The notes: generated by a model from the sequence alone, not told the origin. A stretch of DNA of 64,000 bases from JAUIKM01 sp964445695 (GCA_964445695.1 CAYULF010000003.1:322825-386824), one strand, 5' to 3'; positions 27,143 through 36,890 are shown, counted from the first letter of the stretch. Numbers and translations are program-made.

Positions 27143-29245
27143 TCAGCGCGCCACAACCAGATCGCGCCACACAACCTGCTCGCCCACCGTCAGGCGCAGT
27201 TTGTATACGCCGGCGGAAAGCACCGAAGTGTTGACGGCAAAATTGTGATCGCCCGCAAATGCGCGTTTCTGCGCCACCGTGCGCAGGTGCGTGCCATTGA
27301 CGGCATACAGATCAACGCGTACATCCTGCGTCGACTCCAGGTGAACCGGAATCACAGCCAGCTGGCTTGCCGGGTTGGGCGACATCAGACCGACCGTTTC
27401 GCTGCCGCGCAGGTCATTGACGTCGGTGGTCGTCGGATCCAGCACCGGAGTATGAGTCGAAGAAAAGGTCTCGTGGTTGGTAATATCGCCTTCTTCGTAG
27501 GTCACGAAAGCAACAATTTCCATGTCCTCAACCTTCATCGTCTCGGGAATCTGGAAGCTGTATTCCTGCGTGAAGCTCTTGCCTGGATCAAAGGAATCGC
27601 CTTCGACCTGCACACGGACGCCGCCGCTGCCCGTAGGCGCGCCGCGCAGCACGTGATTGTGCACAAATCCCGGGATGCGTGCGCCGAGATTGTAGTGCGG
27701 ATGGTTTTCGTCGGCATTGTAGTAGTTGACCTGCCAATAGCGCTGGTCCGTCATGCTGGAAATGTTGTCCTCAATCAGGTAGATATGCAGACGCAGGTCG
27801 GCGGGTTCGTGGTAGTCCACAAATGTCGCCGTTGCGCTGAAGTCGAGCATGCGCGTGTCGGGGTTGTACGTGTGCTCCGTCGTGACGTTGAGCGGCGTAT
27901 AGGAGTTCATCACCTGCTCCACAGCGCCGGGCCACAGGTGACGGCTGATGCACACTTTCTCTTCACCTTCAAAATAACGGCGATCGATGAGCGCTTGCGG
28001 ATAGGACGGTCCATAGCGGCGCGACAGATCGCTGCCGTGGCCGATCATCATCGGTTCGGAGCTGCCGCCGGCGTGAATCGCCACAGCGACAACTGAAGGA
28101 GTCTCCTCCAGAATTCTCTCAACCACCAAGGCGCCGTCGCCGCAATAGCCGCACCACGTGCCGGTAAACTCTTCCACCAGAACGCGTTTGGTGCCGCTTA
28201 CATCAAGGAAACCAAATGTTTCCGCCGACATCGTGTTGTTCTCGGCCACCGCGTCCAAAGACTCATCGCCATTGATGTTGGCCACGCTGACGTCAAGCGT
28301 CAGGACTTCACCCGGCACGTCGAGTTTCCAGTCGTACTCGTCCATCGTCCAGGTCTGGTTCGACGCCAGATTCAGGTCGTTGAACGTGCGCGTTTCGTTG
28401 AAGCTGTAGCCTTTACTTCCGGTGATCGTCAACGTTACGTCAAGCGAGTTAATTATATTGTTTCCAACGTTTTGCACGACTGCGCCAAGCGGACGCGGCT
28501 CCTCGGATGCAACGATTTTCTGCGGCATGTTGAAACCCGTAACCGCAATATCGTAGTCGCGATCAAGCGTCGTGAATCGATAGGTGATCGGCAGCGTGGC
28601 CGGCGGCGGAAACTCGAAGTCCGGCGCGTCGACGACAGCTGCGTACTCGGCGTTCATATCCTGCGAGCCGCAAGTGGCCGCGCCGCCGCCGATAATCCGA
28701 CCGTCGGTAAAGTTGATATCGAACTTGCCGTTTTCATGCAGGCCGATTGAAAAGGTAATCTTGCGCAGGGGGCTGGGAGAGAATTCTTCCGGCGTCACGC
28801 CCGTCCACTGAATGATGTGCACGCGGTCCGGCGCCGTGCCGTAGGTGCCCGTCACTATTTCGTTGCTGCCGCTCTGTCCGCCTTCGGCCAGCTGCAGGCC
28901 GGTCCAGAAAGCAAAGATTGAATTGAGCGGAGCGTCCATGTTCGGCAGAATCATCGATTCATTCATCGACGTCGTCGCCGCGGCGTCAAAGGTGATGTAG
29001 CCGTTGTCGCTGATGCGATATTCGGTGTATGTCTGTCCGAAGAACTCAAAACCGAACGGGATCGTCTGCGCGTCGCTCAACATTTCGTCGGCAGGGGCGG
29101 ACATTACGACGTTCGGAGAAGTATTGAGCGCCTCAAGATAGGTCTGTGATTCGGAAACGACATTGTACAGGTAACCCTGTCCAAATGCCGATGATGCGCT
29201 CAGGCACAAAGCGCACAACAGAGCCATAGTAGCACGTGGAGTCAT
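27143..29245 (-). CDS. Omp28-like thioredoxin-fold T9SS cargo protein
   Basis: 700 residues. Signal peptide residues 1-22 (MALLCALCLSASSAFG). A large N-terminal beta-rich part (about 25-340) precedes a thioredoxin-like domain starting at LVEEFTGTWCGYCGDGA, with a CxxC active site at C365/C368; this is the arrangement of Omp28-related proteins. A T9SS sorting domain ends the protein (MSPNPASQLAVIPVHLES, LSAGVYKLRLTVG, LVVAR). A reducing or disulfide-exchanging role on the cell surface is possible but unproven; many members serve as binding proteins. AAGGATTTTTAACG precedes the ATG. On the minus strand it follows the FMN-glutamate-synthase-like gene by about 210 bases. Confidence 0.82.
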   Translation of the reverse strand: MTPRATMALLCALCLSASSAFGQGYLYNVVSESQTYLEALNTSPNVVMSAPADEMLSDAQTIPFGFEFFGQTYTEYRISDNGYITFDAAATTSMNESMILPNMDAPLNSIFAFWTGLQLAEGGQSGSNEIVTGTYGTAPDRVHIIQWTGVTPEEFSPSPLRKITFSIGLHENGKFDINFTDGRIIGGGAATCGSQDMNAEYAAVVDAPDFEFPPPATLPITYRFTTLDRDYDIAVTGFNMPQKIVASEEPRPLGAVVQNVGNNIINSLDVTLTITGSKGYSFNETRTFNDLNLASNQTWTMDEYDWKLDVPGEVLTLDVSVANINGDESLDAVAENNTMSAETFGFLDVSGTKRVLVEEFTGTWCGYCGDGALVVERILEETPSVVAVAIHAGGSSEPMMIGHGSDLSRRYGPSYPQALIDRRYFEGEEKVCISRHLWPGAVEQVMNSYTPLNVTTEHTYNPDTRMLDFSATATFVDYHEPADLRLHIYLIEDNISSMTDQRYWQVNYYNADENHPHYNLGARIPGFVHNHVLRGAPTGSGGVRVQVEGDSFDPGKSFTQEYSFQIPETMKVEDMEIVAFVTYEEGDITNHETFSSTHTPVLDPTTTDVNDLRGSETVGLMSPNPASQLAVIPVHLESTQDVRVDLYAVNGTHLRTVAQKRAFAGDHNFAVNTSVLSAGVYKLRLTVGEQVVWRDLVVAR

Positions 29246-29454
29246 CGTTAAAAATCCTTGAAAAGTATGGCAAACAGTGAATTGTCACATGGTACAATGC
29301 GTCGCCGAGGCGGCAACGCGGACGGGAGGTAATTTGTAGCCTGCGTGGAAATTCGACAAAAAGCACGACAATTCAAAGAATGTCGCCGCCTGCTGCGTAT
29401 TTCGAATTTCCCGGCATTCGCAAGTCTTCGCTTAAGATGGAACAACAAGTTGCA

Positions 29455-31053
29455 TCATGCGAACTGGTCGGCCGGAGCGAAGCTGTCGGCAGAGGCCAAA
29501 CGCGCCCATTGGGCATATGGTTCCGGCTGCGTTCCCCCCGGCTGCAGGCTGCCCGACTCGATGTAGGTGAAAATTTCGTCGTATCGCTTGACCGTATTGT
29601 CGTCATTGCGGCGCAGAATATGCCGCGGCCGCAGGAGGCCCGGATGCGCCACGTTCATAGCGCCGAGCATTTCGGCCAGTGAAAACAAAACCTGTCTGTG
29701 GTAACTGGCTACACGCTGACTCTTGTCCGCAACGTTCAGACCGGCTATCAATGCGGAGTCCTGCGTCGCCACGCCCACCGGACAGTGATTGGTGTTGCAC
29801 TTCATCGCCTGGATGCAGCCGGTGGCCATCATCATCGCGCGAGCGGAGTAGCAGGCGTCCGCGCCCAGCGCAAGGCGCTTAACGAGGCTGAATCCCGAAC
29901 TGACTTTGCCCGCCACGATAATACGCACCTTGCCGCGCAGACCAAATCCTTTCAGCAGGTTGTGCACCGTCACCAGCCCTTCCACCATCGGCGTGCCGAT
30001 GTGGTTGGTGAACTCCAGCGGCGCGGCGCCCGTACCGCCTTCCCCGCCGTCCACAGTGATAAAATCAGGCGTGATATCTGTTGCAATCATCGCCTTGCAG
30101 ATAGCCGCAAACTCGTACGGATTGCCGACGCACAGCTTGAATCCGATCGGTTTGCCGCCCGAAAGTTCACGCAGTCGCTTCACAAAATGCATCAGTTCCG
30201 TCGGTGTGCTGAAGGCTGTATGCGCCGGCGGTGAATTGACGTCGCGGCCCATCGGCACATGGCGTATTTCGGCGATTTCCTTCGTCAGTTTGGCCGCCGG
30301 CAGTATGCCGCCGTGGCCCGGTTTAGCGCCCTGCGACAGCTTGATTTCAATCATTTTGACATTGTCGCGCACAGCTTTGGACCGGAACAAGTCCGCATCA
30401 AAATTGCCGTGTTCATCGCGACAGCCGAAATATCCCGTCCCGATCTGCCATATCAGGTCCGCGCCGGTTTCATCGTGGTGGGGACTCAGGCCGCCCTCCC
30501 CCGTATTCTGCGCAAATCCGCCCATTTTGGCGCCGAGCCCCATCGCCCGTACGGCGCGGTTTGACAGCGACCCGAAACTCATGGCCGAGATGTTGAGCAC
30601 GCTGGCCGAATAGGGTTTCCGGCACTGCGGTCCACCGATCGTCACGCGCAGTGATTCCGGATCGACATGCTGCGGATTCAGGCTGTGGTTGACCCATTCA
30701 TACCCCGCGGCATAGACATTTTCCATCGTTCCGAACGCCACAGTATCGCGCACGTTTTTGGCACGTTGGTAGATCACCGAACGCTCGTCGCGCCCAAAGG
30801 GCATTCCCTCGGTATCGGACTCGATAAAATATTGTCGTATTTCCGGCCGGATGGCTTCCATCAGGTAGCGGAAATGCCCCAGAATCGGAAAATTGCGGAG
30901 GATGGCTTTTTTGGGCTGGAAAAAATCGTAAAAACCCAGAATGATCAGCGGCCCAAAAATCAGCAGCGAGTACAGCACGGGCGTATAGACCGCCGCTATC
31001 ACCGCATTAAATGCGATGATGAGAATCACACCTACGATAAAAAAGCGCCGCAT
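29455..31053 (-). CDS. FMN-binding glutamate synthase family protein
   Basis: 532 residues. Two N-terminal membrane helices (about 4-45: VGVILIIAFNAVIAAVY, LLIFGPLIILGFYDFF) precede a domain that matches the central/FMN part of the glutamate synthase large subunit: ISAMSFGSLSNRAVRAMGLGA, HHDETGADLIWQIGTGY, and PAAKLTKEIA with SPPAHTAFSTPTEL. A cysteine cluster near residues 411-424 (MKCNTNHCPVGVA) should hold the 3Fe-4S cluster. No amidotransferase domain is present, so it cannot act alone as a glutamine-dependent synthase; the substrate of this membrane-anchored group is unresolved. SD GGACCGGGATCC precedes the ATG. Confidence 0.9.
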   Translation of the reverse strand: MRRFFIVGVILIIAFNAVIAAVYTPVLYSLLIFGPLIILGFYDFFQPKKAILRNFPILGHFRYLMEAIRPEIRQYFIESDTEGMPFGRDERSVIYQRAKNVRDTVAFGTMENVYAAGYEWVNHSLNPQHVDPESLRVTIGGPQCRKPYSASVLNISAMSFGSLSNRAVRAMGLGAKMGGFAQNTGEGGLSPHHDETGADLIWQIGTGYFGCRDEHGNFDADLFRSKAVRDNVKMIEIKLSQGAKPGHGGILPAAKLTKEIAEIRHVPMGRDVNSPPAHTAFSTPTELMHFVKRLRELSGGKPIGFKLCVGNPYEFAAICKAMIATDITPDFITVDGGEGGTGAAPLEFTNHIGTPMVEGLVTVHNLLKGFGLRGKVRIIVAGKVSSGFSLVKRLALGADACYSARAMMMATGCIQAMKCNTNHCPVGVATQDSALIAGLNVADKSQRVASYHRQVLFSLAEMLGAMNVAHPGLLRPRHILRRNDDNTVKRYDEIFTYIESGSLQPGGTQPEPYAQWARLASADSFAPADQFA

Positions 31054-31554
31054 GGATCCCGGTCCTTTCCAGCCTGGTTAACTCAGCAGCCGCCACCTGT
31101 CTGTGCGCGGCCGTCTCCCGATTCCGATCTGCGTCCCGTTCGCACTTCTCCGCCGCCGGGACCGCCTGATCCGCAAACGCCGTGAAACTACAAAATCGTT
31201 GCGCGGGGGCAAACTACGCTCTTGTCGCCACCTGTCCACGCTCGGCTTTCGCCGGCTTTTCAAGACTTTTTTGTTAACCGACGGACTGGAAGTGTGTTCG
31301 TGTCGCGCGTAGGGTATTTTTTGTATCTGACCCTTGCAGTCGTCGGTTCCTAAGCCGGTTGCATTACGTAAAGGTAATGAACCGGAAGACGGCTCGATAA
31401 AAGTTTGGACCGGGCAGATGGAAAGTTCGCCGCAAACGTTGTGAGACTCACCACTGCTTGCTAGATTAATGAAATTGCTTCAACCGGCTTAACATCACAT
31501 TCGTGTCTAAAGTCCTGGCTGAATCAGGTAGTACCACGTAACGAAAACACAGAC
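31054..31554. other. divergent intergenic region
   Basis: Separates the minus-strand FMN-glutamate-synthase-like gene from the plus-strand receiver-kinase gene, so both promoters should be here. No open frame in it looks like protein. The stretch 31240-31300 (CTTTTCAAGACTTTTTTGTTAACC) faintly resembles the dispersed repeat core but is too short to assign. Confidence 0.4.
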
Positions 31555-32673
31555 ATGCATACAAAGGAAACAATTCTGATCGTCGAGGACGAGGCGCCGC
31601 TGCGCGAGCAGGTGAGTCGCATCCTGCAGTTTGAAGGATTTGACGTCATGAGCGCCGCCAACGGCCGCGAGGGACTGCAGAACGCACGCCGCCGCGTGCC
31701 CGACCTGATTGTGTCGGACATCACAATGCCCGACGTCGACGGTTATGCCTTCTTCAAGGAGATCCGCAAGAACCGCGAAACCTCTATGACGCCCTTCATA
31801 TTTCTGAGCGCCATGAGCGATCACCGCGATGTGCGCGCAGCGATGAACCTGGGCGCAGATGATTACCTGCTTAAACCATTTAATGCGGACGAGCTGCTGG
31901 CGGCGATTCAGACGCGGCTGGAGCGACAGCGCAAATTTTATGAGTTGGCCGACTCGCGGCTGGAGGGTTTCCGCAAGTCGCTCAATACCACGATCCCGCA
32001 CGAATTCCGCACGCCGCTCACGAGCATACTTGGATTCTCGGAATTCATCCTTGCCGAATTCGGTACACTCGAGCGCGATCAAATCCGCGAAATGGTGACG
32101 CACATTTCGAGCGCGGGTAAACAACTGCACCGCCTGGTAGAAAACTACCTGATTTTTGTCTGGCTCCAGGACAGCGAGTTGCACGGCAATTCCGCCGAAC
32201 TCGACAAAAGCGCCTTCTGCCGCGCCGATCAGTGTTTTCGCGAAATCGAGCGCACCTGCCGCGAATACGGTCGACTGGACGATCTGAAACTGGATTTTGA
32301 AGACGCCATGCTGGCGATCAGCGAAGGACATGCACAAAAGATCGTATTGGAGTTGCTCGACAATTCCTGTCGTTTTTCCACCAAGGGAACGCCCATTCAC
32401 ATCATCGGTCGCGTCGTCAAAGGCAAATACCACATAGTGGTGGAAGACGAGGGACGCGGTATGACGCCGGTCGAGATATCAAACATCGGCGCATACGTGC
32501 AGTTTAATCGCAACTTCTACGAGCAGCAGGGGCTGGGTCTCGGACTGGCGATTGCCCGTTCGCTGGCGGTGGTCTACGGCGGTACACTCGATGTCGTCAG
32601 CGAAGCGGCCGACTGCGGCACCAAAGTCACAGTGGAACTGCAGCTCAAGCCGGCGAAGCGCTCCGCCGGCTGA
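31555..32673 (+). CDS. receiver-histidine kinase fusion
   Basis: 372 residues. The receiver domain (1-120) has E11/D12, phospho-acceptor D55 (IVSDITMPDVDG) and K107 (YLLKPFN). The dimerisation domain carries H149 in NTTIPHEFRTPLTSILGF. The ATPase domain shows LELLDNSCRFS, VVEDEGRGM and GLGLGLAIARSLA. Cytoplasmic; no membrane segment or PAS domain. It is an orphan: no receiver, kinase or DNA-binding gene adjoins it. The architecture matches the fusion at 15775-16902, but the kinase domains belong to different subtypes (PHEFRTPL against SHDLKSPL). It may act as a phosphate-controlled kinase in a branched relay. Confidence 0.9.
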   Translation: MHTKETILIVEDEAPLREQVSRILQFEGFDVMSAANGREGLQNARRRVPDLIVSDITMPDVDGYAFFKEIRKNRETSMTPFIFLSAMSDHRDVRAAMNLGADDYLLKPFNADELLAAIQTRLERQRKFYELADSRLEGFRKSLNTTIPHEFRTPLTSILGFSEFILAEFGTLERDQIREMVTHISSAGKQLHRLVENYLIFVWLQDSELHGNSAELDKSAFCRADQCFREIERTCREYGRLDDLKLDFEDAMLAISEGHAQKIVLELLDNSCRFSTKGTPIHIIGRVVKGKYHIVVEDEGRGMTPVEISNIGAYVQFNRNFYEQQGLGLGLAIARSLAVVYGGTLDVVSEAADCGTKVTVELQLKPAKRSAG

Positions 32674-32700
32674 GTGTTAATGCCGATCTCAACTGTGCGG

Positions 32701-33900
32701 TCAATACAATTCGAATTTGGCCAGGCGCCCGTCAAGCGAGCCATTGACGAGCGCTTGTTTCCAGCTGGGACGCAATCCCACCGCACCGAGCAGCTTGCGA
32801 TCACCCACGTAGATATACGCTTCGCAGCCGGTGCAGCGGCGCTTCAGGAAATTGCCGACTTCGCGCAAAAGATCTTCGGCGGCCTGGCGCTCGCCAATAC
32901 GAACCCCGTACGGTGGATTGATCAGCAAAGTGGTGTCCGTGTACCCCGGCAAATCCATAATGTTTTGGCGTGTGACAGCCACTCGCCCGCCATTCGGCAG
33001 ATTGGCAAGATTATTCTGTGCAGCGCGCACTGCTGCGGGGTTGACATCGCTGCCCGCAACGTCAAACGAATCAAATTCTTTCACAATAGCGCCGTCGGCG
33101 GCGGCTCGCACCTGTTTCCATTTTTCGGCCTCAAAATCGGGTAGACGTTCAAAACCAAAGTGCGTACGTTTGAAGGCTGCAGGCAGATGCGTGGCATGCA
33201 TCCAGGCTTCCGCGAGCAGCGTGCCCGCGCCGCACATTGGATCGCGCAGCGCGCGTTCGCCCTTCCAGCCGCTCAGGCGCACGATGGCCGCTGCGAGCGT
33301 CTCCTGCATCGGGGCTTCTACGCTTTCGGTGCGGTAGGCGCGGCGATGCAGAGACTCGCCAGAAGTATCGAGACTTATAGTGGCGCGATTGTGGTCGATG
33401 TGCAGGTGAAACCGAATGTCCGCTTCATGTCTGTCAACCGAAGGTCGTTTGCCGTTTCGATCGCGGAAGTGATCACAAATGGCGTCTTTTAACACCTGCA
33501 TTGCATAGCGCGAATGATGAATCTTGCTGTGACTGACCGCCGCGTCGAGCGCAAAGGTCATGTCGACATCCATAAAGTCGTGCCAGCGCAGTTCGCGCGC
33601 CATGTTGTACAGGTATTTGGTCGAATGGCACTTGAATGAAAAGAGCGGCGCAAGAACATGTGAGATCAGGCGGGAGCAGTAATTGATGCGGTAAAGCGAT
33701 TCATTGTCGGCTGTGCAGTACACGCCGCGGTAGGCGGCCGCCGCATCCACCGCGCCGAGTTCCGTCAGCTCGGCGATGGCGAGGTCTTCCATTCCGCCGG
33801 CAACCTGCACAAAAAAGCGCCGGCCCTGCTGATATTCATACAGTCGCGCGCCGTCACCGTCTGCCGTCGACATTTGTTCCATTTCAAAGTTGCTGTTCAC
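32701..33900 (-). CDS. THUMP-domain class I rRNA methyltransferase (RlmL-N/TrmN-like)
   Basis: 399 residues. The N-terminal ferredoxin-like/THUMP part (about 25-185) recognises RNA. The methyltransferase domain begins near residue 190 with LAAAIVRLSGW and carries DPMCGAGTLLAEA (SAM-binding region), VAGSDVNPAAVRAAQNNL and catalytic NPPYG near residue 325. This is the layout of the enzyme that makes m2G2445 in 23S rRNA, or of related tRNA m2G6 enzymes. The length fits the stand-alone RlmL-N type rather than the RlmKL fusion. The GTG start overlaps the upstream barrel gene's stop (GTGA), so the two are coupled, although their functions are unrelated. Confidence 0.88.
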   Translation of the reverse strand: MNSNFEMEQMSTADGDGARLYEYQQGRRFFVQVAGGMEDLAIAELTELGAVDAAAAYRGVYCTADNESLYRINYCSRLISHVLAPLFSFKCHSTKYLYNMARELRWHDFMDVDMTFALDAAVSHSKIHHSRYAMQVLKDAICDHFRDRNGKRPSVDRHEADIRFHLHIDHNRATISLDTSGESLHRRAYRTESVEAPMQETLAAAIVRLSGWKGERALRDPMCGAGTLLAEAWMHATHLPAAFKRTHFGFERLPDFEAEKWKQVRAAADGAIVKEFDSFDVAGSDVNPAAVRAAQNNLANLPNGGRVAVTRQNIMDLPGYTDTTLLINPPYGVRIGERQAAEDLLREVGNFLKRRCTGCEAYIYVGDRKLLGAVGLRPSWKQALVNGSLDGRLAKFELY

Positions 33901-35369
33901 TGTCCCGCCCCGCTGCTGATATCCACCGCAATATTGGCGCGCAATTCGAGCGCAAAGCCCTGCGCAAATTCGTAAAACGTCGGATAGTGTTTGTCGAGAT
34001 TCATTGTTTTGTTTGTCAGGCCCATTTGCAGGCTGTTGCCGGGCCGCGGCTCCCAGCCAAGCGTCCAGGTCTGAAAGGTATAATTCGCCCGACCGGCGAT
34101 GTCGTTGTCAATAAAATTCAGGTCCAGTTGCAGTCCCGCGTAGAAATCGCGGTAAAAGTTTAATCTAATATCCGAGCGCAGGATAAATGCCTCGACTACG
34201 GCCTCATTGCGCAGTTCGGTGTACACGGCCCATTGACTGAAGCCGCGATCAAATGCCTCCAGCGGGTAGACATTGTCGCCCTGGGTATTGTTGTAGTTGC
34301 CGCCGGTTTCTTCGCGAAAGTAGACATTGCGATTGTAATAACCGGAGTTAAACAACGCGCCGTAGCGTCGCCATTCCAGCGTGGCGGCGGCGCGCAGCGG
34401 GCCGCTTTCAATGCGGGAATTCAGTCCGAGCACAAAGGCCATCAACTCGCCGTGGCTGTGTTCGTCCCTCTTGCTGAAACGCCGCGCCGCCTGAGCGTAG
34501 ACGCGCTGCGTCGAATCAAAGGTTACCGAAGCAGCGAATGACACGTGATTGCCGTAGAGAGCATCGGTGATGTCCGTGCTCGTAAAGAAAGGATCAATAA
34601 ACGTGCGCGAGAGTGCCAGATCCAGTCGCCAGCGCGGGCTGAACAATTCCTGATCCCGCCAGTACAGCGAAAAATCGTCCAGGTCGTTAATGTTAAGTCC
34701 GATCTGATTTAACAGATCGCCGATCTTGGTGTATTCCAGCCGCAGTTTGCCGTAACCCAGGTAAAAGTGCGAGCCCTGAACGTCGATGTTTTCTATTATC
34801 AGTCCCTCATGCAGACGCGCATTGCGCGTATCGCCGACGTGGATGCCGAGATCGATCTTTTCATTAAACACGTGAAAATTGCTGTCCAGACGCAGCTTGT
34901 AGCGCGGCACGACAAAGATAGCATCGCGACTGTTAACGCCGTAGGAAATGCCGCGGTGCTCGGCGTAGAGCGCCAGATCCGCGGCCAGACCGCCGAAGGG
35001 ACTGAAAGTTCCCCCCACTTCCATCCAGGCCGCGCCGTGAAAAAGCGGATTGTCGGTGACTCCCGTGCCGAAGAGGTCCCAGTTGCGACGCAGATTGGGT
35101 TGGTCTTCGCGCCGCACTTCCAGATAATCCGGCAGATAGACGTCCGAACCGTTGTCCGGCGCCGCCTGGTACATATGCCCGGCGCTTACACGCAGATTCC
35201 AGCGCAGATCGTTCTGAGCACTTAAACTATCCCGCGATTCGCCGGCTTCTGTTTGCGCGACGAACAAGAAGGCATTTAAAAGCGAAGCGATCAGGGCAAG
35301 TGCAAAGAGTCGGGCGGGGAACCGTGAAGTCCCCCACCCGAAGGTAATATTTAAACACAGGTTTTTGAT
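33897..35369 (-). CDS. outer-membrane beta-barrel protein with non-canonical start
   Basis: Coding is certain from the TTG at 35267 (457 codons), but that start would discard the signal peptide. Upstream in the same frame 34 further codons encode a good one (RLFALALIASLLNAFLFVAQ). No ATG, GTG or TTG occurs between it and the previous in-frame stop. The best candidate is ATC at 35367-35369 (M-K-N-L-C-L-N-like N-terminus); CTG or ATT further in are alternatives. The mature protein has many amphipathic strands (LAADLALYAEHRGISYGV, FYAGLQLDLNFIDND, ANYTFQTWTLGWEPR) resembling capsule-assembly (Wzi-type) or similar 14-18 strand barrels. It lies 1 base after asnS and overlaps the methyltransferase gene by 4 bases. 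Confidence 0.7.
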   Translation of the reverse strand: MKNLCLNITFGWGTSRFPARLFALALIASLLNAFLFVAQTEAGESRDSLSAQNDLRWNLRVSAGHMYQAAPDNGSDVYLPDYLEVRREDQPNLRRNWDLFGTGVTDNPLFHGAAWMEVGGTFSPFGGLAADLALYAEHRGISYGVNSRDAIFVVPRYKLRLDSNFHVFNEKIDLGIHVGDTRNARLHEGLIIENIDVQGSHFYLGYGKLRLEYTKIGDLLNQIGLNINDLDDFSLYWRDQELFSPRWRLDLALSRTFIDPFFTSTDITDALYGNHVSFAASVTFDSTQRVYAQAARRFSKRDEHSHGELMAFVLGLNSRIESGPLRAAATLEWRRYGALFNSGYYNRNVYFREETGGNYNNTQGDNVYPLEAFDRGFSQWAVYTELRNEAVVEAFILRSDIRLNFYRDFYAGLQLDLNFIDNDIAGRANYTFQTWTLGWEPRPGNSLQMGLTNKTMNLDKHYPTFYEFAQGFALELRANIAVDISSGAGQ

Positions 35370-35370
35370 G

Positions 35371-36765
35371 TTAAAACTCGGCCGACTTGGGTGTGCGCGG
35401 AAAAGGAATGACGTCGCGGATGTTTTTCATACCGGTCAGGTACATGATTAAACGTTCAAAGCCGAGACCAAAACCGGCCATCGGCACCGCGCCGTAGCGA
35501 CGCACGTCCAGGTACCACCAGTAGTCGTCGGGGTTAAGCCCCATCTCCGCAATGCGACGTTCGAGTACGTCCAGACGCTCCTCACGCTGACTGCCGCCGA
35601 TGATTTCACCGACGCCGGGAACGAGCAGGTCCATCGCAGCGACGGTTTTCTGGTCGTCGTTGAGCCGCATGTAAAAAGCTTTAAAGTCCTTCGGATAGTC
35701 GGTCACAAAAACCGGCGACTTAAACAACTCGTCAACAAGATAGCGCTCGTGTTCGGTCTGAAGGTCCTTGCCCCACTCCGGTTTAAACTCAAACGACTTG
35801 CCGGACTGCTGCAGGAGTTCAATCGCTTCCGTGTAGGTAATGCGTTTAAACTCGGAATCGCGGACGAGTTCCAGACGCTCGATCAGACCTTCGTCGATAA
35901 AGCGGTTGAAAAACTCCATTTCTTCCGGCAGCTCGGTCAACACGTCGGCAATGACGCGTTTAAGCATGGCTTCGGCCAGCTCGCTGTCCTGTTTAAGGTC
36001 ACCGAAGGCAATTTCCGGTTCGATCATCCAGAACTCGCTCACGTGGCGGGCCGTGTTCGAATTTTCAGCGCGGAAGGTTGGGCCGAAGGTGTAAACCTTG
36101 CTGTACGCGCCGCAATAGGTTTCAACCTCCAGCTGGCCGGAAACGGTCAGGGATGTCTCGCGTCCAAAAAAGTCCTGAGCCCAGTCAACGGCGCCGTCTT
36201 CGGTACGCGGCGGGTTAACGGGATCGAGCGTGGAAACGCGGAACATCTCCCCCGCTCCCTCGGCGTCGCTGCCGGTAATGATTGGCGTGTGGACGTAGAT
36301 GAATCCCTGCTCCTGGAAAAAGCGATGAATCGCAAATGCGGCATAGGAGCGCAGGCGGAACACGGCGGAAAATGTGTTCGTGCGCGGACGCAGGTGCGCT
36401 TTGGTGCGCAGGAACTCAAAAGACTGGCGCTTTTTCTGCACCGGGTTGTCCGATCCGGCAACACCGATAATTTCGATGGCGGAAGCCTTGAGTTCTACGG
36501 CCTGTCCGGCGCCGGGCGATTCCACGACTTCGCCGTGCACAATCAGTGAACTTGCAATCGTCAGTTTGCCGACTTCATCAAAATTAGGCAGTTCATTGTC
36601 GAAGACGATTTGCAGATTTTTGAAAAAGGACCCGTCATTGAGTTCGATGAATCCGAATCCTTTGGATGAGGTGCGCACTGTGCGAATCCAACCGCGCAAT
36701 TCCACCGTCGTTCCTGTGAACGCGGATGGATCGCGGAAAATCTGTTTAATCGTTGCAAGCTGCAT
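35371..36765 (-). CDS. asnS: asparagine--tRNA ligase
   Basis: 464 residues from the internal ATG; this matches the usual 460-470 length and begins directly with the anticodon-binding OB-fold (VELRGWIRTVRTSSKGFGFIE). The class II catalytic core follows: motif 1 near FAIHRFFQEQGFIYVHTPIIT, motif 2 FRAENSNTARHVSEFWMIEPE region (about residues 235-255), and motif 3 GFGLGFERLIMYLTG near the end. Absence of the long aspartyl-type insertion, together with the EFWMIEPE signature, points to AsnRS rather than AspRS. It charges tRNA-Asn with asparagine, so this organism need not use the transamidation route. The last codons adjoin the barrel gene. Confidence 0.95.
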   Translation of the reverse strand: MQLATIKQIFRDPSAFTGTTVELRGWIRTVRTSSKGFGFIELNDGSFFKNLQIVFDNELPNFDEVGKLTIASSLIVHGEVVESPGAGQAVELKASAIEIIGVAGSDNPVQKKRQSFEFLRTKAHLRPRTNTFSAVFRLRSYAAFAIHRFFQEQGFIYVHTPIITGSDAEGAGEMFRVSTLDPVNPPRTEDGAVDWAQDFFGRETSLTVSGQLEVETYCGAYSKVYTFGPTFRAENSNTARHVSEFWMIEPEIAFGDLKQDSELAEAMLKRVIADVLTELPEEMEFFNRFIDEGLIERLELVRDSEFKRITYTEAIELLQQSGKSFEFKPEWGKDLQTEHERYLVDELFKSPVFVTDYPKDFKAFYMRLNDDQKTVAAMDLLVPGVGEIIGGSQREERLDVLERRIAEMGLNPDDYWWYLDVRRYGAVPMAGFGLGFERLIMYLTGMKNIRDVIPFPRTPKSAEF

Positions 36766-36802
36766 GATAAAGCCGTCTGCGATTTTACTGTGAATAATCG
36801 TC

Positions 36803-36827
36803 AAAAGGCGCACCCGAAGGCGCGCCT
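36803..36827 (-). terminator. hairpin terminator after the WG-repeat gene
   Basis: On the minus strand AGGCGC-10 nt-GCGCCT is followed by TTTG. It lies between the WG-repeat gene and asnS. The T-run is short. Confidence 0.55.
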
Positions 36828-36890
36828 GTCAATTGTGACTGCAAAATTACGCAGAAGCAGCGAGATGCCCGGAGGAAATCTTGAGAGGGA

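Noticed and set aside
29698..30234. Antisense open frames over the FMN-glutamate-synthase-like gene
   Set aside because: Shadow frames in a GC-rich gene, with Arg/His-rich low-complexity peptides and no ribosome-binding sites.
31240..31312. Possible fifth copy of the dispersed repeat core
   Set aside because: Only about 20 bases around ACTTTTTTGTTAAC resemble the core; flanking blocks are missing.
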